From NCBI RefSeq assembly GCF_001642995.1, contig NZ_LOHS01000075.1, positions 62,001 to 126,000 of the forward strand: 64,000 nucleotides of DNA. Reading direction: 5' to 3'. Below are positions 23,080-32,705 of this stretch, piece by piece. This DNA comes from Streptomyces jeddahensis. GTDB lineage: Bacteria; Actinomycetota; Actinomycetes; Streptomycetales; Streptomycetaceae. The notes beneath the pieces are model-generated. The model worked only from the letters and a program-made list of their open reading frames with translations, was not told where the DNA came from and ran no database searches. The first letter of the stretch is position 1, and the number at the start of each line of letters is the position of its first letter. The translations under genes and the position numbers were made by a program.

Positions 23080-26058
23080 CTACGGCAGTTCGGCCACCCG
23101 GTCCGTGCCGGGAGGTGCGACCGGGCTGTTGGCTGTGAGGTAGTCGGTCAGGGCCGCGATGTCGTCCCCGCCACCGACCAGGTCGGTGCCCTGGGCGAAG
23201 GTGGTGAACCCGTCGCCGCCTGCGGCGAGGAAGGTGTTGGCGGTGACCCGGTAGGTGGCGTCCGGCTTCAGCGTCTCGCCGTTGAGCTTGACGGACTCCG
23301 GGTCGATGCGGTCGCCGACCGGGGCGCTGCGCGAGAAGGAGTACGTCAGGCCCTTGGAGACGCCCAGCATGAGGGTGGGCGCGCGCGTGCCGGTGTCGTT
23401 GAACTGCTCTTCGAGGATCTGCTCGATCTGAGCTCCCGTCAGGTCTATGGACACCAGTGATCCGGCGAAGGGCTGTACGGCGAACGCCTCCGCGTAGGTG
23501 ATCTCGCCCGGCTCCTCACCGCCCGAGGACGACGCGTACGTCAGGTCCGCGCGCACCCCGCCCGGGTTCATCAGTGCGATCTGGGCACCGCCGTGGTCGG
23601 CCGACGAGGTCGCGGCCAGCTGGGCGTCGGCGACCAGGTTCGCCAGGCCGGACTCGGCGTCGCGGGTCTCCGACCGCGTGATGTCGCCGGTGACGCGGCC
23701 GACGACCCGGTTGGCGAGGGGTGCCGACAGCTCCTTCCACTTGGCGATGACCGCGGTCTGGTCGGCGTCCTTGGGGCCGGTGCGCGTGACGAGGTGGTTC
23801 ATCGCGGCGACCTGGTCGCGTACGACGTCTCCGGTGCGCCGGTCGACGGGCAGCCGCGTCTCGGTGACCACGCGGCCGAACGACGACGCCGACGTGACGG
23901 AGCGCGGGTTGCCTTCCGGGTCGAGGATCGAGCAGATGTACGGCTGGTGGGTGTGGCCCGTCACGACGGCGTCGATGGAGGGGGCGAGCTTCTTCGCGAT
24001 CTCGACGATCGGCCCGGAGATCCCGTCGCACTGACCGTACGAGCCGGCCTGCACACCGCCCTCGTGCAGCAGGACGACGATCGCCTCGACGCCTTGCTTC
24101 TGCAGCCGGCGAGCGGACGCGTTGGCGGTCTCGACTTCGTCCAGGAAACGCACGGACGTGATGCCGGACTGGCCGGTGACCTCGGGGGTGCCCTCGAGGG
24201 TCATGCCGATGAAGCCGATCTTCACGCCGTCCACCTTCTTGACCCAGGTGGGCGCCAGGAGGGGCTTGCCGGTGGAGTGGTCGACGACGTTGGCGGCGAG
24301 CCAGGGGAACTCCGAGCCGTCGTACGGCTGTTCCTTGATGTAGCAGCCGTCGTCGGGGTGGCAGCCGCCGTTCTGGATGCGCAGCAGTTCGTCGGTGCCC
24401 TCGTCGAACTCGTGGTTGCCGACGCTGGTGACGTCCAGGTGCAGCTTCTCCATTGACTCCACGGTCGGTTCGTCGTGGAAGAGGCCCGACAGGAAGGGGC
24501 TGGCGCCGATGATGTCGCCCGCGGCGACGGTCAGCGAGCCCTCGGTGCCCTCGCGGAGCTGCTTGAGCCGTGTCGCGAGGTACTCGGCTCCGCCCACCTG
24601 CGTCGACTTCGCGTCGAGCTTGGTGCCGAGGGTGGCGTCACGGCCGGACGGCGGCTCCAGGTTGCCGTGGAAGTCGTTGAAGGACAGCAACTGGATGGTC
24701 GCCGTGGACGGCCGTGCCTGGGCCGTGGGGAAGTCGTGCGTGTACGAGGTCCACAGCTTGACGTCCCGGGCGTTCGTCTTGCCGTTGCCGTCGAGGTCGC
24801 CCGCCCGGCCCGCGTGCGGGATGGCGGCGACGTCCTTGGCGTTGACGGTGCCGTCCCTGTTCACGTCCGGTGTCCGGGTCGCGAGCAGGTCCGGGCGGAC
24901 GGACAGCAGATGGAACGTGGTGACGCTGCCGTTGAAGCCGAAGTTGTCGTCGGCGACGAGCACGAGCGAGCGGGAGCCGTCGGGCAGTTTCGGGCCCCAG
25001 GTGATGCCTTCGACGTTGTCGGCGTCGGTGCCCGAGGTGGTGAAGTCGTAGAGGAGCTTCTTCGGCATGGGCTTCTCGTCGCCGGACAGGGCGTCCCTGC
25101 CGCTCACGTCGGTGGCGCCGATGGTGCTCGTCCAGTACAGGCGGATGGAGAAGCCGACGCCGGAGGCGAAGGAGCGCTCGACGGTGATGTAGTCGGTCTC
25201 GTTGATCGCGAGGATCTCGGAGACCCCGCGGTCCGCCGAGTACACGCCGACGGGGGAGGGCAGCGGGGCGGTCGGCGCGTCGGAGATCGGGTCGACCTCG
25301 TAGACGTGCTCGGCCTCCGGCTTACCGGTCGCGGCGTCCATGACCAGCAGCCGGGACGGGCTCTTCGCCGTCAGGCTCGCGGCCGGGCCGTCCTGGACGA
25401 GCGCGTTCTCGGTGAGGGTGACGGCCTTGGTGCCGTCGGGGGAGTAGGTGAGGCCTTCGAGGGCCTGGTTGTTGCGGACGCCTGCGGTCAGCGTGCCCGA
25501 GTCGGACCTGACCGGGGCGTACGCCTTCGGGAGCGGCAGATCGCGTACGTACGCGCCGGAGGCGGACGTCTCGCGGACGAACGCGGGCTGGCCGGAGGAG
25601 GAGGCACCTTCGCTGGTCCACAGCATGCTCTTGTGGTCCGGCGCCCACCTGATCGCTTCGGGGTCGACGGCCTTGGTGGCGAAGGGCTCGCCGGTGGTGT
25701 CCTCGAGGACGGTCAGGTCGTCCAGCTCCGGCTTGCCGTCGGCGAAGCCGCTGTCGTCCAGTGGCAGGCGGAGCGTGTAGAAGCGGGCCTTGCCGTTCTC
25801 CGAGCGGTCGTCGCTCAGAGCCGCGTACTCACCGGATTCCGGGTCGTAGTCGATGCCGGACAGGCCGCCGAAAGGCATGCCGAACTCGGTGGTTCCGGCA
25901 GGGACTTTGACTGTGTCGAGCAGCCGGACGTCCGGCCGCTCCGCCGCTTCCGTCTCCGTGGCGAAACCGTTCGCGAGGGTCAGGCCGCCCAGCAGGGCTG
26001 TGGCGGCGAGCGCGGCGAGCAGGGCCCGTTTGCGGCGTGCCCGGTGTCTGTGTCGCAT
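23080..26058 (-). CDS. Secreted fusion of phytase-like esterase and 5'-nucleotidase with EF-hand/dockerin-like linker
   Basis: The protein is 992 residues from ATG 26058. A basic start and hydrophobic ALLAALAATALLGGLTLANG form a signal peptide. Residues 45-400 match the esterase-like activity of phytase fold (GGLSGIDYDPESGEYAALSD, NVEGITWGP). Two calcium-loop repeats, DVNRDGTVNAKD and DLDGNGKTNARD, follow at about 410-445, like type I dockerin. A complete metallophosphatase 5'-nucleotidase then has FNDFHGNLEP, GDIIGASPF, GNHEFDEG and GHTHQPYICS, with the C-terminal substrate domain AAGGDGFTTF. The enzyme should release phosphate or nucleosides outside the cell. It sits beside the nucleoside importer genes. 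Confidence 0.9.
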   Translation of the reverse strand: MRHRHRARRKRALLAALAATALLGGLTLANGFATETEAAERPDVRLLDTVKVPAGTTEFGMPFGGLSGIDYDPESGEYAALSDDRSENGKARFYTLRLPLDDSGFADGKPELDDLTVLEDTTGEPFATKAVDPEAIRWAPDHKSMLWTSEGASSSGQPAFVRETSASGAYVRDLPLPKAYAPVRSDSGTLTAGVRNNQALEGLTYSPDGTKAVTLTENALVQDGPAASLTAKSPSRLLVMDAATGKPEAEHVYEVDPISDAPTAPLPSPVGVYSADRGVSEILAINETDYITVERSFASGVGFSIRLYWTSTIGATDVSGRDALSGDEKPMPKKLLYDFTTSGTDADNVEGITWGPKLPDGSRSLVLVADDNFGFNGSVTTFHLLSVRPDLLATRTPDVNRDGTVNAKDVAAIPHAGRAGDLDGNGKTNARDVKLWTSYTHDFPTAQARPSTATIQLLSFNDFHGNLEPPSGRDATLGTKLDAKSTQVGGAEYLATRLKQLREGTEGSLTVAAGDIIGASPFLSGLFHDEPTVESMEKLHLDVTSVGNHEFDEGTDELLRIQNGGCHPDDGCYIKEQPYDGSEFPWLAANVVDHSTGKPLLAPTWVKKVDGVKIGFIGMTLEGTPEVTGQSGITSVRFLDEVETANASARRLQKQGVEAIVVLLHEGGVQAGSYGQCDGISGPIVEIAKKLAPSIDAVVTGHTHQPYICSILDPEGNPRSVTSASSFGRVVTETRLPVDRRTGDVVRDQVAAMNHLVTRTGPKDADQTAVIAKWKELSAPLANRVVGRVTGDITRSETRDAESGLANLVADAQLAATSSADHGGAQIALMNPGGVRADLTYASSSGGEEPGEITYAEAFAVQPFAGSLVSIDLTGAQIEQILEEQFNDTGTRAPTLMLGVSKGLTYSFSRSAPVGDRIDPESVKLNGETLKPDATYRVTANTFLAAGGDGFTTFAQGTDLVGGGDDIAALTDYLTANSPVAPPGTDRVAELP

Positions 26059-26229
26059 GCGGTGCTCCAGGTCGTGAGGGTCTCTCGGGATGAGAAGACG
26101 AGGGCATGACGAGATGGGGGTGACGGATGAGGGGTGATGAGGGCGTGCGGCATCGTCACCGCACGGTGCTCATGTCGATACGGCGTCAGGGAAATTCGGT
26201 TGGATGGGGGAGCGCCCGGAAACCGGGTG

Positions 26230-27162
26230 TCAGACCGAGGCGGCCACCTCCACGCCCGCCTGCCTCCTGCGGCGCCACGCGTACACCGCCAGCGCGACCA
26301 GCGTCATCGCGTACGGAATCGTCGAGACCAGCTGCGGCGGTACGTCGAGCGTGCCGAGCTGTACGGCCAGCGCCTCCGCCGCGCCGAAGCCGAGTGCGGC
26401 GAGGAACACGCCCCACGGCCGCAGTCCGCCGAGGAAGACGGCGGCGAGTGCGATGAAGCCGCGGCCCGCCGTCATGTCCCGTACGAAGAAGGACACATAG
26501 CCCATGCTGAGGAAGACTCCGGCGAGACCGGCGAGGGCGCCGCTGAGGGCGAGGCCCGTGTACTGCACGCGCCGGACGGGGATGCCCACCGACGCCGCGG
26601 CGTCCGGCATCTCGCCGACCGCGCGCAGATGGAAGCCGAAGCGCGCCCGGTAGAACAGCCAGGCGATGACGGGCGCCGTCAGGAACGCCAGCCAGGTGAC
26701 CATGTTCTGGCCGCTGATCACATCGCCAAGGAGGGGGATGCTGTCGATGCCCGGAAGGGGTACTGCGGGCAGGCTTCCGCTCTTCAGGCCGGAGGTGCCG
26801 CCCTTGTCGTCGAGGAGCGTGAACACCGCGTAGGCGGTGCCGCCCGAGGCCAGCAGGTTGAGGCCGATTCCGGCGATGATCACGTCGGCGCCCAGCTCCA
26901 GCCGCAGCGCCGCGAGGAGCAGCCCGAGCAGCGTCGCGACACCGACTCCGCACAGCGCGCCGAGAGCGACCGACCCGCTGTACCCGGCGACCAGCGCGCC
27001 GGTGCAGGCGGCGCTCAGCATCTGGCCCTCCAGGGCGATGTTGCTGACCCCGGCCCGCTCCGCGACCAGTCCGCCGAAGGCGGCGAGGAGATACGGGGTG
27101 GAGACCCGCAGCACGGCGGCCAGGAACGCGCTGCTGAGGACGACGTCGAGGACCGCGCTCAT
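26230..27162 (-). CDS. Nucleoside ABC transporter permease (NupQ/YufQ type)
   Basis: The protein is 310 residues from ATG 27162, overlapping the previous permease as ATGA. It has many hydrophobic segments with the family landmarks GLVAERAGVSNIALEGQM near the N-terminus, FRARFGFHLRAVGE-type cytoplasmic loop (here FYRARFGFHLRAVGE) and AAVFLGGLRPWG near the end. These are typical of the second permease of BMP-family nucleoside importers. It is the last gene of the importer operon. Confidence 0.9.
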   Translation of the reverse strand: MSAVLDVVLSSAFLAAVLRVSTPYLLAAFGGLVAERAGVSNIALEGQMLSAACTGALVAGYSGSVALGALCGVGVATLLGLLLAALRLELGADVIIAGIGLNLLASGGTAYAVFTLLDDKGGTSGLKSGSLPAVPLPGIDSIPLLGDVISGQNMVTWLAFLTAPVIAWLFYRARFGFHLRAVGEMPDAAASVGIPVRRVQYTGLALSGALAGLAGVFLSMGYVSFFVRDMTAGRGFIALAAVFLGGLRPWGVFLAALGFGAAEALAVQLGTLDVPPQLVSTIPYAMTLVALAVYAWRRRRQAGVEVAASV

Positions 27163-28271
27163 CGGCCCGCCACCTCCCTGCGGGCGAGCCGCCGCTTGAG
27201 CAGGTCGGGCAGGGCCTGGGCGGTGACGAGCAGCACGATGACGGCCTGGATGACCACCACGATCTCGGTGCCGACGTCCGTCTGCTGTTCCATGATGTCT
27301 CCCCCGGCACGCAGGTAGGAGTAGAAGAGGCCGGCGACCACGACCACCAGCGGGTTGTTGCGGGCCAGCAGGGCCACCACGATCCCCTCGAAGGCGAGGC
27401 TTCCGGCGAGGCCCGGTTCCAGACGGCCGTACACGCCCTGTACGAGATGGGCTCCGGCGAGACCGGCGACGGCGCCGCCGATGACGAAGCTCCACTCGAT
27501 GACGCGCGGCACGCGGATGCCGCCGTACTCGGCGAACTCGGGGTTCGAACCGGTCATCCGGATGCGGTAGCCGAGCGGGGTGCGGGTGATGAGCAGCCAC
27601 AGGGCGACAGCCGTGAACACCATGAGCAGCAGGCCCACGTTGGCCCGGCCCAGGGGTATCCCGAACCAGTCGCTCAGCGGGGTGAGCGCCGAGTCCTGCT
27701 GGATGGACTTCGAGTGCACGGCGCTGCTGCCGGGTTCCTTCAACGGGCCGTTGACCAAGTAGTCGTAGACCCGTACGACGATGGCGTTGAGCATCAGCGT
27801 GGCGACGATCTCGTTGGCGCCGAGCCGGGCCTTCATCGCGCCCGGGACCAGGCCCATCCCGGCACCGGCTGCGGCGGCCGCGACGAGCGGGACGATCACG
27901 GCGACGACCGGCGGCAGCGGCAGGAAGACCGCGACGGCGGCCGCCGCGAGCGCACCTGCGTAGAGCTGGCTTTCGGCGCCCAGGCTGATCTGCCGGGCCC
28001 GGAACGGGATGGCCACCGACAGGCCCAGCAGGGTCAGCGTGGTGGCGTCCTCCAGCCAGCGTCCGACGCGGAAGGAGCGTTCCAGTGGCCCGGTGAGCAT
28101 CGCTTCGTACGCCCCTACCGGGTCGTTGCCGGTCAGCAGCATGACGAGGAAGCCGATGGCCAGCGCGGCCAGGATGGTGGCCAGGGTCATGCTGAGGTCG
28201 ACGGTCAGGCCGCGCCGCCGGGTCGCCTTGTACTGGCGGCGGTCCTCGGTCTCGACGAGGGTGCCGGTCAT
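27159..28271 (-). CDS. Nucleoside ABC transporter permease (NupP/YufP type)
   Basis: The protein is 370 residues from ATG 28271, overlapping the ATPase stop as ATGA. A cytoplasmic leader (1-25) precedes helices such as LSMTLATILAALAIGFLVML. Typical elements are ISLGAESQLYAGALAAAA, GANEIVATLMLNAI and TPLGYRIRMTGSNPEFAEYG. It forms the translocation channel with the NupQ-type subunit. The importer's substrate is most likely purine or pyrimidine nucleosides, given the nucleoside phosphorylase nearby. Confidence 0.9.
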   Translation of the reverse strand: MTGTLVETEDRRQYKATRRRGLTVDLSMTLATILAALAIGFLVMLLTGNDPVGAYEAMLTGPLERSFRVGRWLEDATTLTLLGLSVAIPFRARQISLGAESQLYAGALAAAAVAVFLPLPPVVAVIVPLVAAAAAGAGMGLVPGAMKARLGANEIVATLMLNAIVVRVYDYLVNGPLKEPGSSAVHSKSIQQDSALTPLSDWFGIPLGRANVGLLLMVFTAVALWLLITRTPLGYRIRMTGSNPEFAEYGGIRVPRVIEWSFVIGGAVAGLAGAHLVQGVYGRLEPGLAGSLAFEGIVVALLARNNPLVVVVAGLFYSYLRAGGDIMEQQTDVGTEIVVVIQAVIVLLVTAQALPDLLKRRLARREVAGR

Positions 28272-29848
28272 ACCGCGTCCACCTCCTCGAGGCCGGTGGT
28301 GATGTGGTCGTGGTCGTGGCGCTCCACGCCGAGCATGTAGAGGCCCACCCGCTTCTCGGTGAGGCCGCTCGTGTCGTCGAACCGGGCCACCAGCCGGCCG
28401 TCCTTGATGACCAGCAACCGGTCGGCGAGAGCGAGCAGTTCGGTCAGGTCCGCGGAGATCAGCAGGACGCCGGCGCCCGCGTCGCGGGCGGCGCCCAGCC
28501 GCTCGTACATGAACCGCATCGCGCCGATGTCCACGCCGCGTGTCACCTGTGAGGCGATCAACAGCCGTGGCGCTGCGGAGAGTTCACGGGCGACGATCAC
28601 CTTCTGCATGTTGCCGCCCGACAGGGCCCGCACCGGGACGGACGCGTCGGGGGTGCGGATCGCGTAGTCCTCGATCAGCTGCTCGGCGTGGGCCCGTACG
28701 GCGCGCGGTCGCAGCAGCCCGCGTCGGGCGAGGGGCGCGCGGTCGTGCCGGTCGACGACGAGGTTGTCGGCGATGGACTCGTCCAGTGCGGCGCCGTTGC
28801 GCAGCCGGTCCTCCGGTACGTAGCCGATGCCGGCCCTGCGGTGACCGGCCACGTCGAGCCCGGCGGTGCCGGTCCCGCCGACGCGTATCGCGCCGGAGGT
28901 GGGGCGCCGCAGCCCTGCCAGGATCTCGGCCAGTTCCGTCTGCCCGTTGCCCTCGATACCGGCGAGTCCCACGATCTCCCCGGCGGCGACGTCGAAGCCG
29001 ATGCCGTCCAGGGACTGCCCGGTGGGCGCTGCGTACTGCACGTCGCGGACCTGCAGGGCGACGCCCGTCCGGCGTGCCGGAGCCCGGTCCACGTCGAGGG
29101 AGAGATCGCGGCCGACCATCATGGCGGCCAGCGACCGCTCCGTGGCGTCGGACGTGTCGACGGTTCCCACGAGGGAACCGGCGCGCATCACGCTGACCCG
29201 GTCGCTGATCTCCCGTACCTCGCGCAGCTTGTGCGAGATGAACAGGACCGTCATCCCGCCGTCGCGCAGCCGCCGGACGGCCGCGAAGAGGTCCTCGGTC
29301 TCCTGCGGGGTGAGGACGGCGGTGGGTTCGTCCAGGATCAGCACGCGCGCACCCCGATGGAGCACCTTGAGGATCTCGGTGCGCTGCCGCATCCCGACCG
29401 ACACCTCGTCCACGCGGGCATTCGGGTCGACGGCGAGCCCGGATTCCTCCGCGAGGCGGGCCGTGGTCTCGGCCGCCGCCTTCAGGTCGACGCGGCCGCG
29501 GCGGCCGGGCTCGACGCCGAGCACGACGTTCTGCGCGACGGTGAAAGAGGGCACCAGCATCAGGTTCTGGTGCACCATCCCCACGCCGAGACCGATGGCC
29601 GAGGCCGGGCCGCCGAGCACGCGCGGCCGCCCCCCGACCAGGACCTCTCCCGAACTGGGCTGCTCCAGGCCGTAGAACATCTTCATCAGCGTCGACTTGC
29701 CGGCGCCGTTCTCGCCCACGATCGCGCGGATCTCACCGACCGGGACATCGAGGTCCACACCGCGGACGGCGCGGACTCCGTTGCCGTACGTCTTGGTCAC
29801 CGCGCGGGCGCCGATGGCCGGCCCGGACCGCTCCCATGCCTTGTGCAT
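28268..29848 (-). CDS. Nucleoside ABC transporter ATPase (two ABC domains, NupO/YufO type)
   Basis: The protein is 526 residues. ATG 29848 lies ten bases after the lipoprotein stop. The first ABC domain has Walker A GENGAGKST, Q-loop MVHQNLML and Walker B VLILDEPTAVL. The second has GIEGNGQTEL as a degenerate Walker A, signature LSGGNMQKVIVAREL and Walker B region LLIASQVTRGVD without the catalytic D-E pair. That asymmetry is normal for this subfamily, where only the first site is fully competent. Its ends overlap the permease gene as ATGA. Confidence 0.92.
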   Translation of the reverse strand: MHKAWERSGPAIGARAVTKTYGNGVRAVRGVDLDVPVGEIRAIVGENGAGKSTLMKMFYGLEQPSSGEVLVGGRPRVLGGPASAIGLGVGMVHQNLMLVPSFTVAQNVVLGVEPGRRGRVDLKAAAETTARLAEESGLAVDPNARVDEVSVGMRQRTEILKVLHRGARVLILDEPTAVLTPQETEDLFAAVRRLRDGGMTVLFISHKLREVREISDRVSVMRAGSLVGTVDTSDATERSLAAMMVGRDLSLDVDRAPARRTGVALQVRDVQYAAPTGQSLDGIGFDVAAGEIVGLAGIEGNGQTELAEILAGLRRPTSGAIRVGGTGTAGLDVAGHRRAGIGYVPEDRLRNGAALDESIADNLVVDRHDRAPLARRGLLRPRAVRAHAEQLIEDYAIRTPDASVPVRALSGGNMQKVIVARELSAAPRLLIASQVTRGVDIGAMRFMYERLGAARDAGAGVLLISADLTELLALADRLLVIKDGRLVARFDDTSGLTEKRVGLYMLGVERHDHDHITTGLEEVDAV

Positions 29849-29858
29849 CGTCGTACGC

Positions 29859-30959
29859 CTAGAAGGCGGAGGGCACCGTGACGGAGCCGGACTTGACCTC
29901 GTCGGCGGCCTTCTCGAGCGCGGTACGGATCTTCTCCGGCACCAGCTCCTCGAAGTGGTCGTCGGCCACGTAGCCGACGGCGTCGTCCTTGAGGCCGACA
30001 CTGTCCACGGCGCCGTACTTCAGCGCGTCCGACTGGTCTTCCTGCGCCGCCTTGTACAGCGCGTTGCCGACGTTCTTGAGGATCGAGGTGACGACCGTGT
30101 TCTTCTGCGCGTCGTCAGCGAGGGTCTGGTACTGGTCGGAGTCGACGCCGAACGTGTACCGCTTCTCGGCGACCGCCGACTCGAAGGTGCCGAGCCCGGA
30201 CAGGCCCGCGACCGGCCACACCAGCGCGGCGCCCTGGCCGTACATCGCGGTGCTGATCTCCTTGCCCTTGGCCGGGTCGCCGAACGGCTTGTCACCGCCG
30301 ACGTACTGCACGAGGACATCCGACTTCTTGCCGCCCGCGTCCTTGAATCCCGCCTTGAAGCCGACGATGAAGTCGTCGATGACCGGTATCTTGACGCCAC
30401 CTATCACACCTACCTTCGACAGGTTTTCGGTGCCCTTCAGGGACTTGGCCGCCACCAGCTCCTCGGCGAGGAATCCGGCGAGATAACCGGCCTCGTTCTG
30501 CTTGAACGTGACGGAGTACACGTTCTCGCATTTGTTGGAGCAGGTGCCGTTCTTGCCGGTGTAGTCGACGGGGGCGTCGAAGACCCAGAACTTCTTGTCC
30601 GGGTATTCCGGTGCGAGTTTCCCGATGTAGTCGGTGACGTCGAAGGTGCCGGCGGCGAGGATGTCGTAGTCGTCGGCCGCGGCGGCATCCTCGAAACCGG
30701 GCTCCCACTTGGTGCGGTCGGAGCCGAGTTCCACCACCTTGAGCTCGTAGCCGAGGTCCTTCTGCGCCTTCTTGAGACCCGCGTAGGCGGAATCGAAGAA
30801 CGACTTGTCGCCCAGCCCGCCGTTGATCACCAATTTGATGCGCGGCTTGCCCGAGGACTGAGCGCCGGACTTCTCGCCGTCCCCGCCCGAACTCCCGCAC
30901 GCCGCCAGCGCGACCATACTCGCGATCACCAGGGCGGTGCCCTTCACGGATCTCATCAT
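29859..30959 (-). CDS. BMP-family nucleoside-binding lipoprotein
   Basis: The protein is 366 residues from the tandem ATG at 30959, with GGGAGG seven bases upstream. The signal peptide VIASMVALAAC carries a lipobox. The mature protein has the BMP/PnrA features GLGDKSFFDSAYAGLKKAQ, AAGTFDVTDYI, AGYLAGFLAE and GVDSDQYQ. BMP proteins bind purine or other nucleosides for import. It is the first gene of the importer operon, and a palindromic LacI-type site lies upstream. Confidence 0.92.
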   Translation of the reverse strand: MMRSVKGTALVIASMVALAACGSSGGDGEKSGAQSSGKPRIKLVINGGLGDKSFFDSAYAGLKKAQKDLGYELKVVELGSDRTKWEPGFEDAAAADDYDILAAGTFDVTDYIGKLAPEYPDKKFWVFDAPVDYTGKNGTCSNKCENVYSVTFKQNEAGYLAGFLAEELVAAKSLKGTENLSKVGVIGGVKIPVIDDFIVGFKAGFKDAGGKKSDVLVQYVGGDKPFGDPAKGKEISTAMYGQGAALVWPVAGLSGLGTFESAVAEKRYTFGVDSDQYQTLADDAQKNTVVTSILKNVGNALYKAAQEDQSDALKYGAVDSVGLKDDAVGYVADDHFEELVPEKIRTALEKAADEVKSGSVTVPSAF

Positions 30960-31031
30960 CGACCTCCCATTCGCTTGATTCGGATGATGCGGATTTCTTT
31001 CCTGTCCGGCTGCGCCCGACAGTAAGTTGTG

Positions 31032-31043
31032 CAAAACGTTTTG
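31032..31043. promoter_or_regulatory. LacI-type operator of the nucleoside importer operon
   Basis: CAAAACGTTTTG is a perfect 12-bp palindrome, 73 bp upstream of the lipoprotein start. A related site occurs before the amidohydrolase operon, which encodes a LacI regulator. Confidence 0.7.
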
Positions 31044-31086
31044 GCTATGAGTGATGTGTTGCTGTTGTATTTCTGGTCGGGAAACT

Positions 31087-31812
31087 TCAGGGGCCGAGCA
31101 ACGCCTCTGCCGCGATACGCAGAGACCGTGTGAAATACGTCTCCCGCTCCCCGGACGACAGGGCCTCGCCCGTGCGCAGATGGTCGGTGACGGTCAGCAC
31201 CGCGAGGGCCTCGCCGCCCTCCGCGGACGCCACCGCGAACAGTCCCGCCGCCTCCATCTCGACCGCGAGCGTGCCCCGGCGGTCCAGGGCGTCGAAGACG
31301 GCGGGCCGGTCGAGGTAGAAGTGGTCGCTGCTGAAGACCGGACCGATGTGCACCGCGCCGCCGGCGGACTCCGCGACCAGCCGCTCGGCTGCGTCGCCCG
31401 CCGCGCGCAACAGCCGGTAGGACGGGGCCGGTGCGAGCGTCATGCCCTCCACCAGCAGCCTGCTGACGCTGGAGTCGGTGTGGGCTGCGGAAGCGATGAC
31501 GACATCCCGTACGGACACCGAGGCCGTGATCGCACCGGCCGTGCCGACCCGGGCGATCCTGCGGACGCCGTAGTGACGGAACAGCTCCGTCGCATAGATC
31601 GAGATGGACGGGATCCCCATGCCCGAGGCGAGCACCGACATCGGCTCGCCCCGGTAGCTGCCGGTGTAGCCGACGATGCCGCGTACGTCGGTGACCAGCC
31701 GGGCGTCATTGAGAAACGTCTCGGCTATGCGCCGGGCCCGGTTCGGGTCGCCGGGCATGAGCACGAGTGGGGCCAGGTCGCCGGGCCCGGCGGCGATGTG
31801 GGGCGTCGCCAT
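31087..31812 (-). CDS. DeoD-type purine nucleoside phosphorylase (or uridine phosphorylase relative)
   Basis: The protein is 241 residues from ATG 31812, sharing one base with the upstream stop (TGATG). MATPHIAAGPGDLAPLVLMP, MPGDPNRARRIAE and GYTGSYRGEPMSVLASGMG are DeoD landmarks. RVGTAGAI is the phosphate and base site, AVEMEAAGLF the ribose-binding Glu-Met-Glu region, and LTVTDHL holds the Asp that selects purines. The reaction is nucleoside plus phosphate to base plus ribose 1-phosphate, in the cytoplasm. It matches the nucleoside importer next to it. Confidence 0.9.
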   Translation of the reverse strand: MATPHIAAGPGDLAPLVLMPGDPNRARRIAETFLNDARLVTDVRGIVGYTGSYRGEPMSVLASGMGIPSISIYATELFRHYGVRRIARVGTAGAITASVSVRDVVIASAAHTDSSVSRLLVEGMTLAPAPSYRLLRAAGDAAERLVAESAGGAVHIGPVFSSDHFYLDRPAVFDALDRRGTLAVEMEAAGLFAVASAEGGEALAVLTVTDHLRTGEALSSGERETYFTRSLRIAAEALLGP

Positions 31813-32561
31813 CACAGGTCCGATCCGGCGAGCCAGCGCACCAGACGGTCCCACAGCTCCGCGTAGCCTTCCCACGCCAGGAACGGCGGCGGCGCCCAGT
31901 GCGGCGCCACATCAGAGGTGAACGCCGCGGACCTGCCCGCGCCGTGCCCGCCCACGACGAGCAGCGGATGCCCGGCGCACTCGGCCAGCAGCGACGCGTC
32001 CGGCTTCGCCGTCACCTCGTTGAGACCGAGCAGCGCGGGCCAGAGTCTCTCCAGCCCCCGTACGATCCCGTGGTCGCCCACGACCTCGGGCGCGGCTCCG
32101 GCCGGAAGCTCCACCCGGTCGTCCCGGTCCTCCATCACCACCGGCAGGGCGGCCGCCAGCGGGGACCGTCCCCAGCGCGCGCGGGCGTCGATCCCGCTGA
32201 AGGTCAGATAGCCGCCGATCATGAGCACGCCGCCGCCCCGCTCGACGAAGGCGCGCACCAGCTCCGACCGGTCGGCGGCGGGGACCGAGCGGCCGAAGGT
32301 CTCGGGCGGCAGCTGGAAACTGTTGGCACCCACATCGCTGATGACCACCACGTCGAACCGGTCGAAGCCGTCGGCCGAGCCGGGGACGCGGGTCGGGATC
32401 TCGTGCGACGGCACATACGTCACGTCATGGCCGCGAGAGCGCAGCGCGTCGAGGAACACACCTCCGCCCTCCGTGTACTCCGCGGTGTGGAAGACGTCGA
32501 AGCCTTTCTGGTGCACCGTGTACGTGAACCAGGACTCGCCTACGACGAGCACTCTGGGCAT
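31812..32561 (-). CDS. Glutamine amidotransferase-like (GATase1-like) protein
   Basis: The protein is 249 residues from ATG 32561, with AAGGA upstream. It opens RVLVVGESWFTYTVHQKGFD and shows DVVVISDVGANSFQLP and GGGVLMIGGYLTFSG, the flavodoxin-like fold of the amidotransferase-like family also called DUF1355. No catalytic cysteine in a nucleophile elbow is evident where true amidotransferases have it, since the turn reads MIGGYLTF. The function is not established. It is often near sugar or base catabolism genes; here it lies between a LacI regulator and a nucleoside phosphorylase. Confidence 0.75.
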   Translation of the reverse strand: MPRVLVVGESWFTYTVHQKGFDVFHTAEYTEGGGVFLDALRSRGHDVTYVPSHEIPTRVPGSADGFDRFDVVVISDVGANSFQLPPETFGRSVPAADRSELVRAFVERGGGVLMIGGYLTFSGIDARARWGRSPLAAALPVVMEDRDDRVELPAGAAPEVVGDHGIVRGLERLWPALLGLNEVTAKPDASLLAECAGHPLLVVGGHGAGRSAAFTSDVAPHWAPPPFLAWEGYAELWDRLVRWLAGSDL

Positions 32562-32705
32562 GCGGAACCGTCCTTTCGGGGTGTAAGGGATCAACCGGCC
32601 CGCAGGAGGAGAGAGCGGGTCGGCAGCAACAGGTGGTGACAGGTACGGCCAGGACTACGCGTACGGGCCGGGAGTTCAGGACGAGAGCGAGGACGGCCGG
32701 GGTCG

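Noticed and set aside
24475..26109. 544-codon plus-strand frame opposite the nucleotidase fusion
   Set aside because: No motifs, and the minus-strand protein is complete with signal peptide and catalytic residues.
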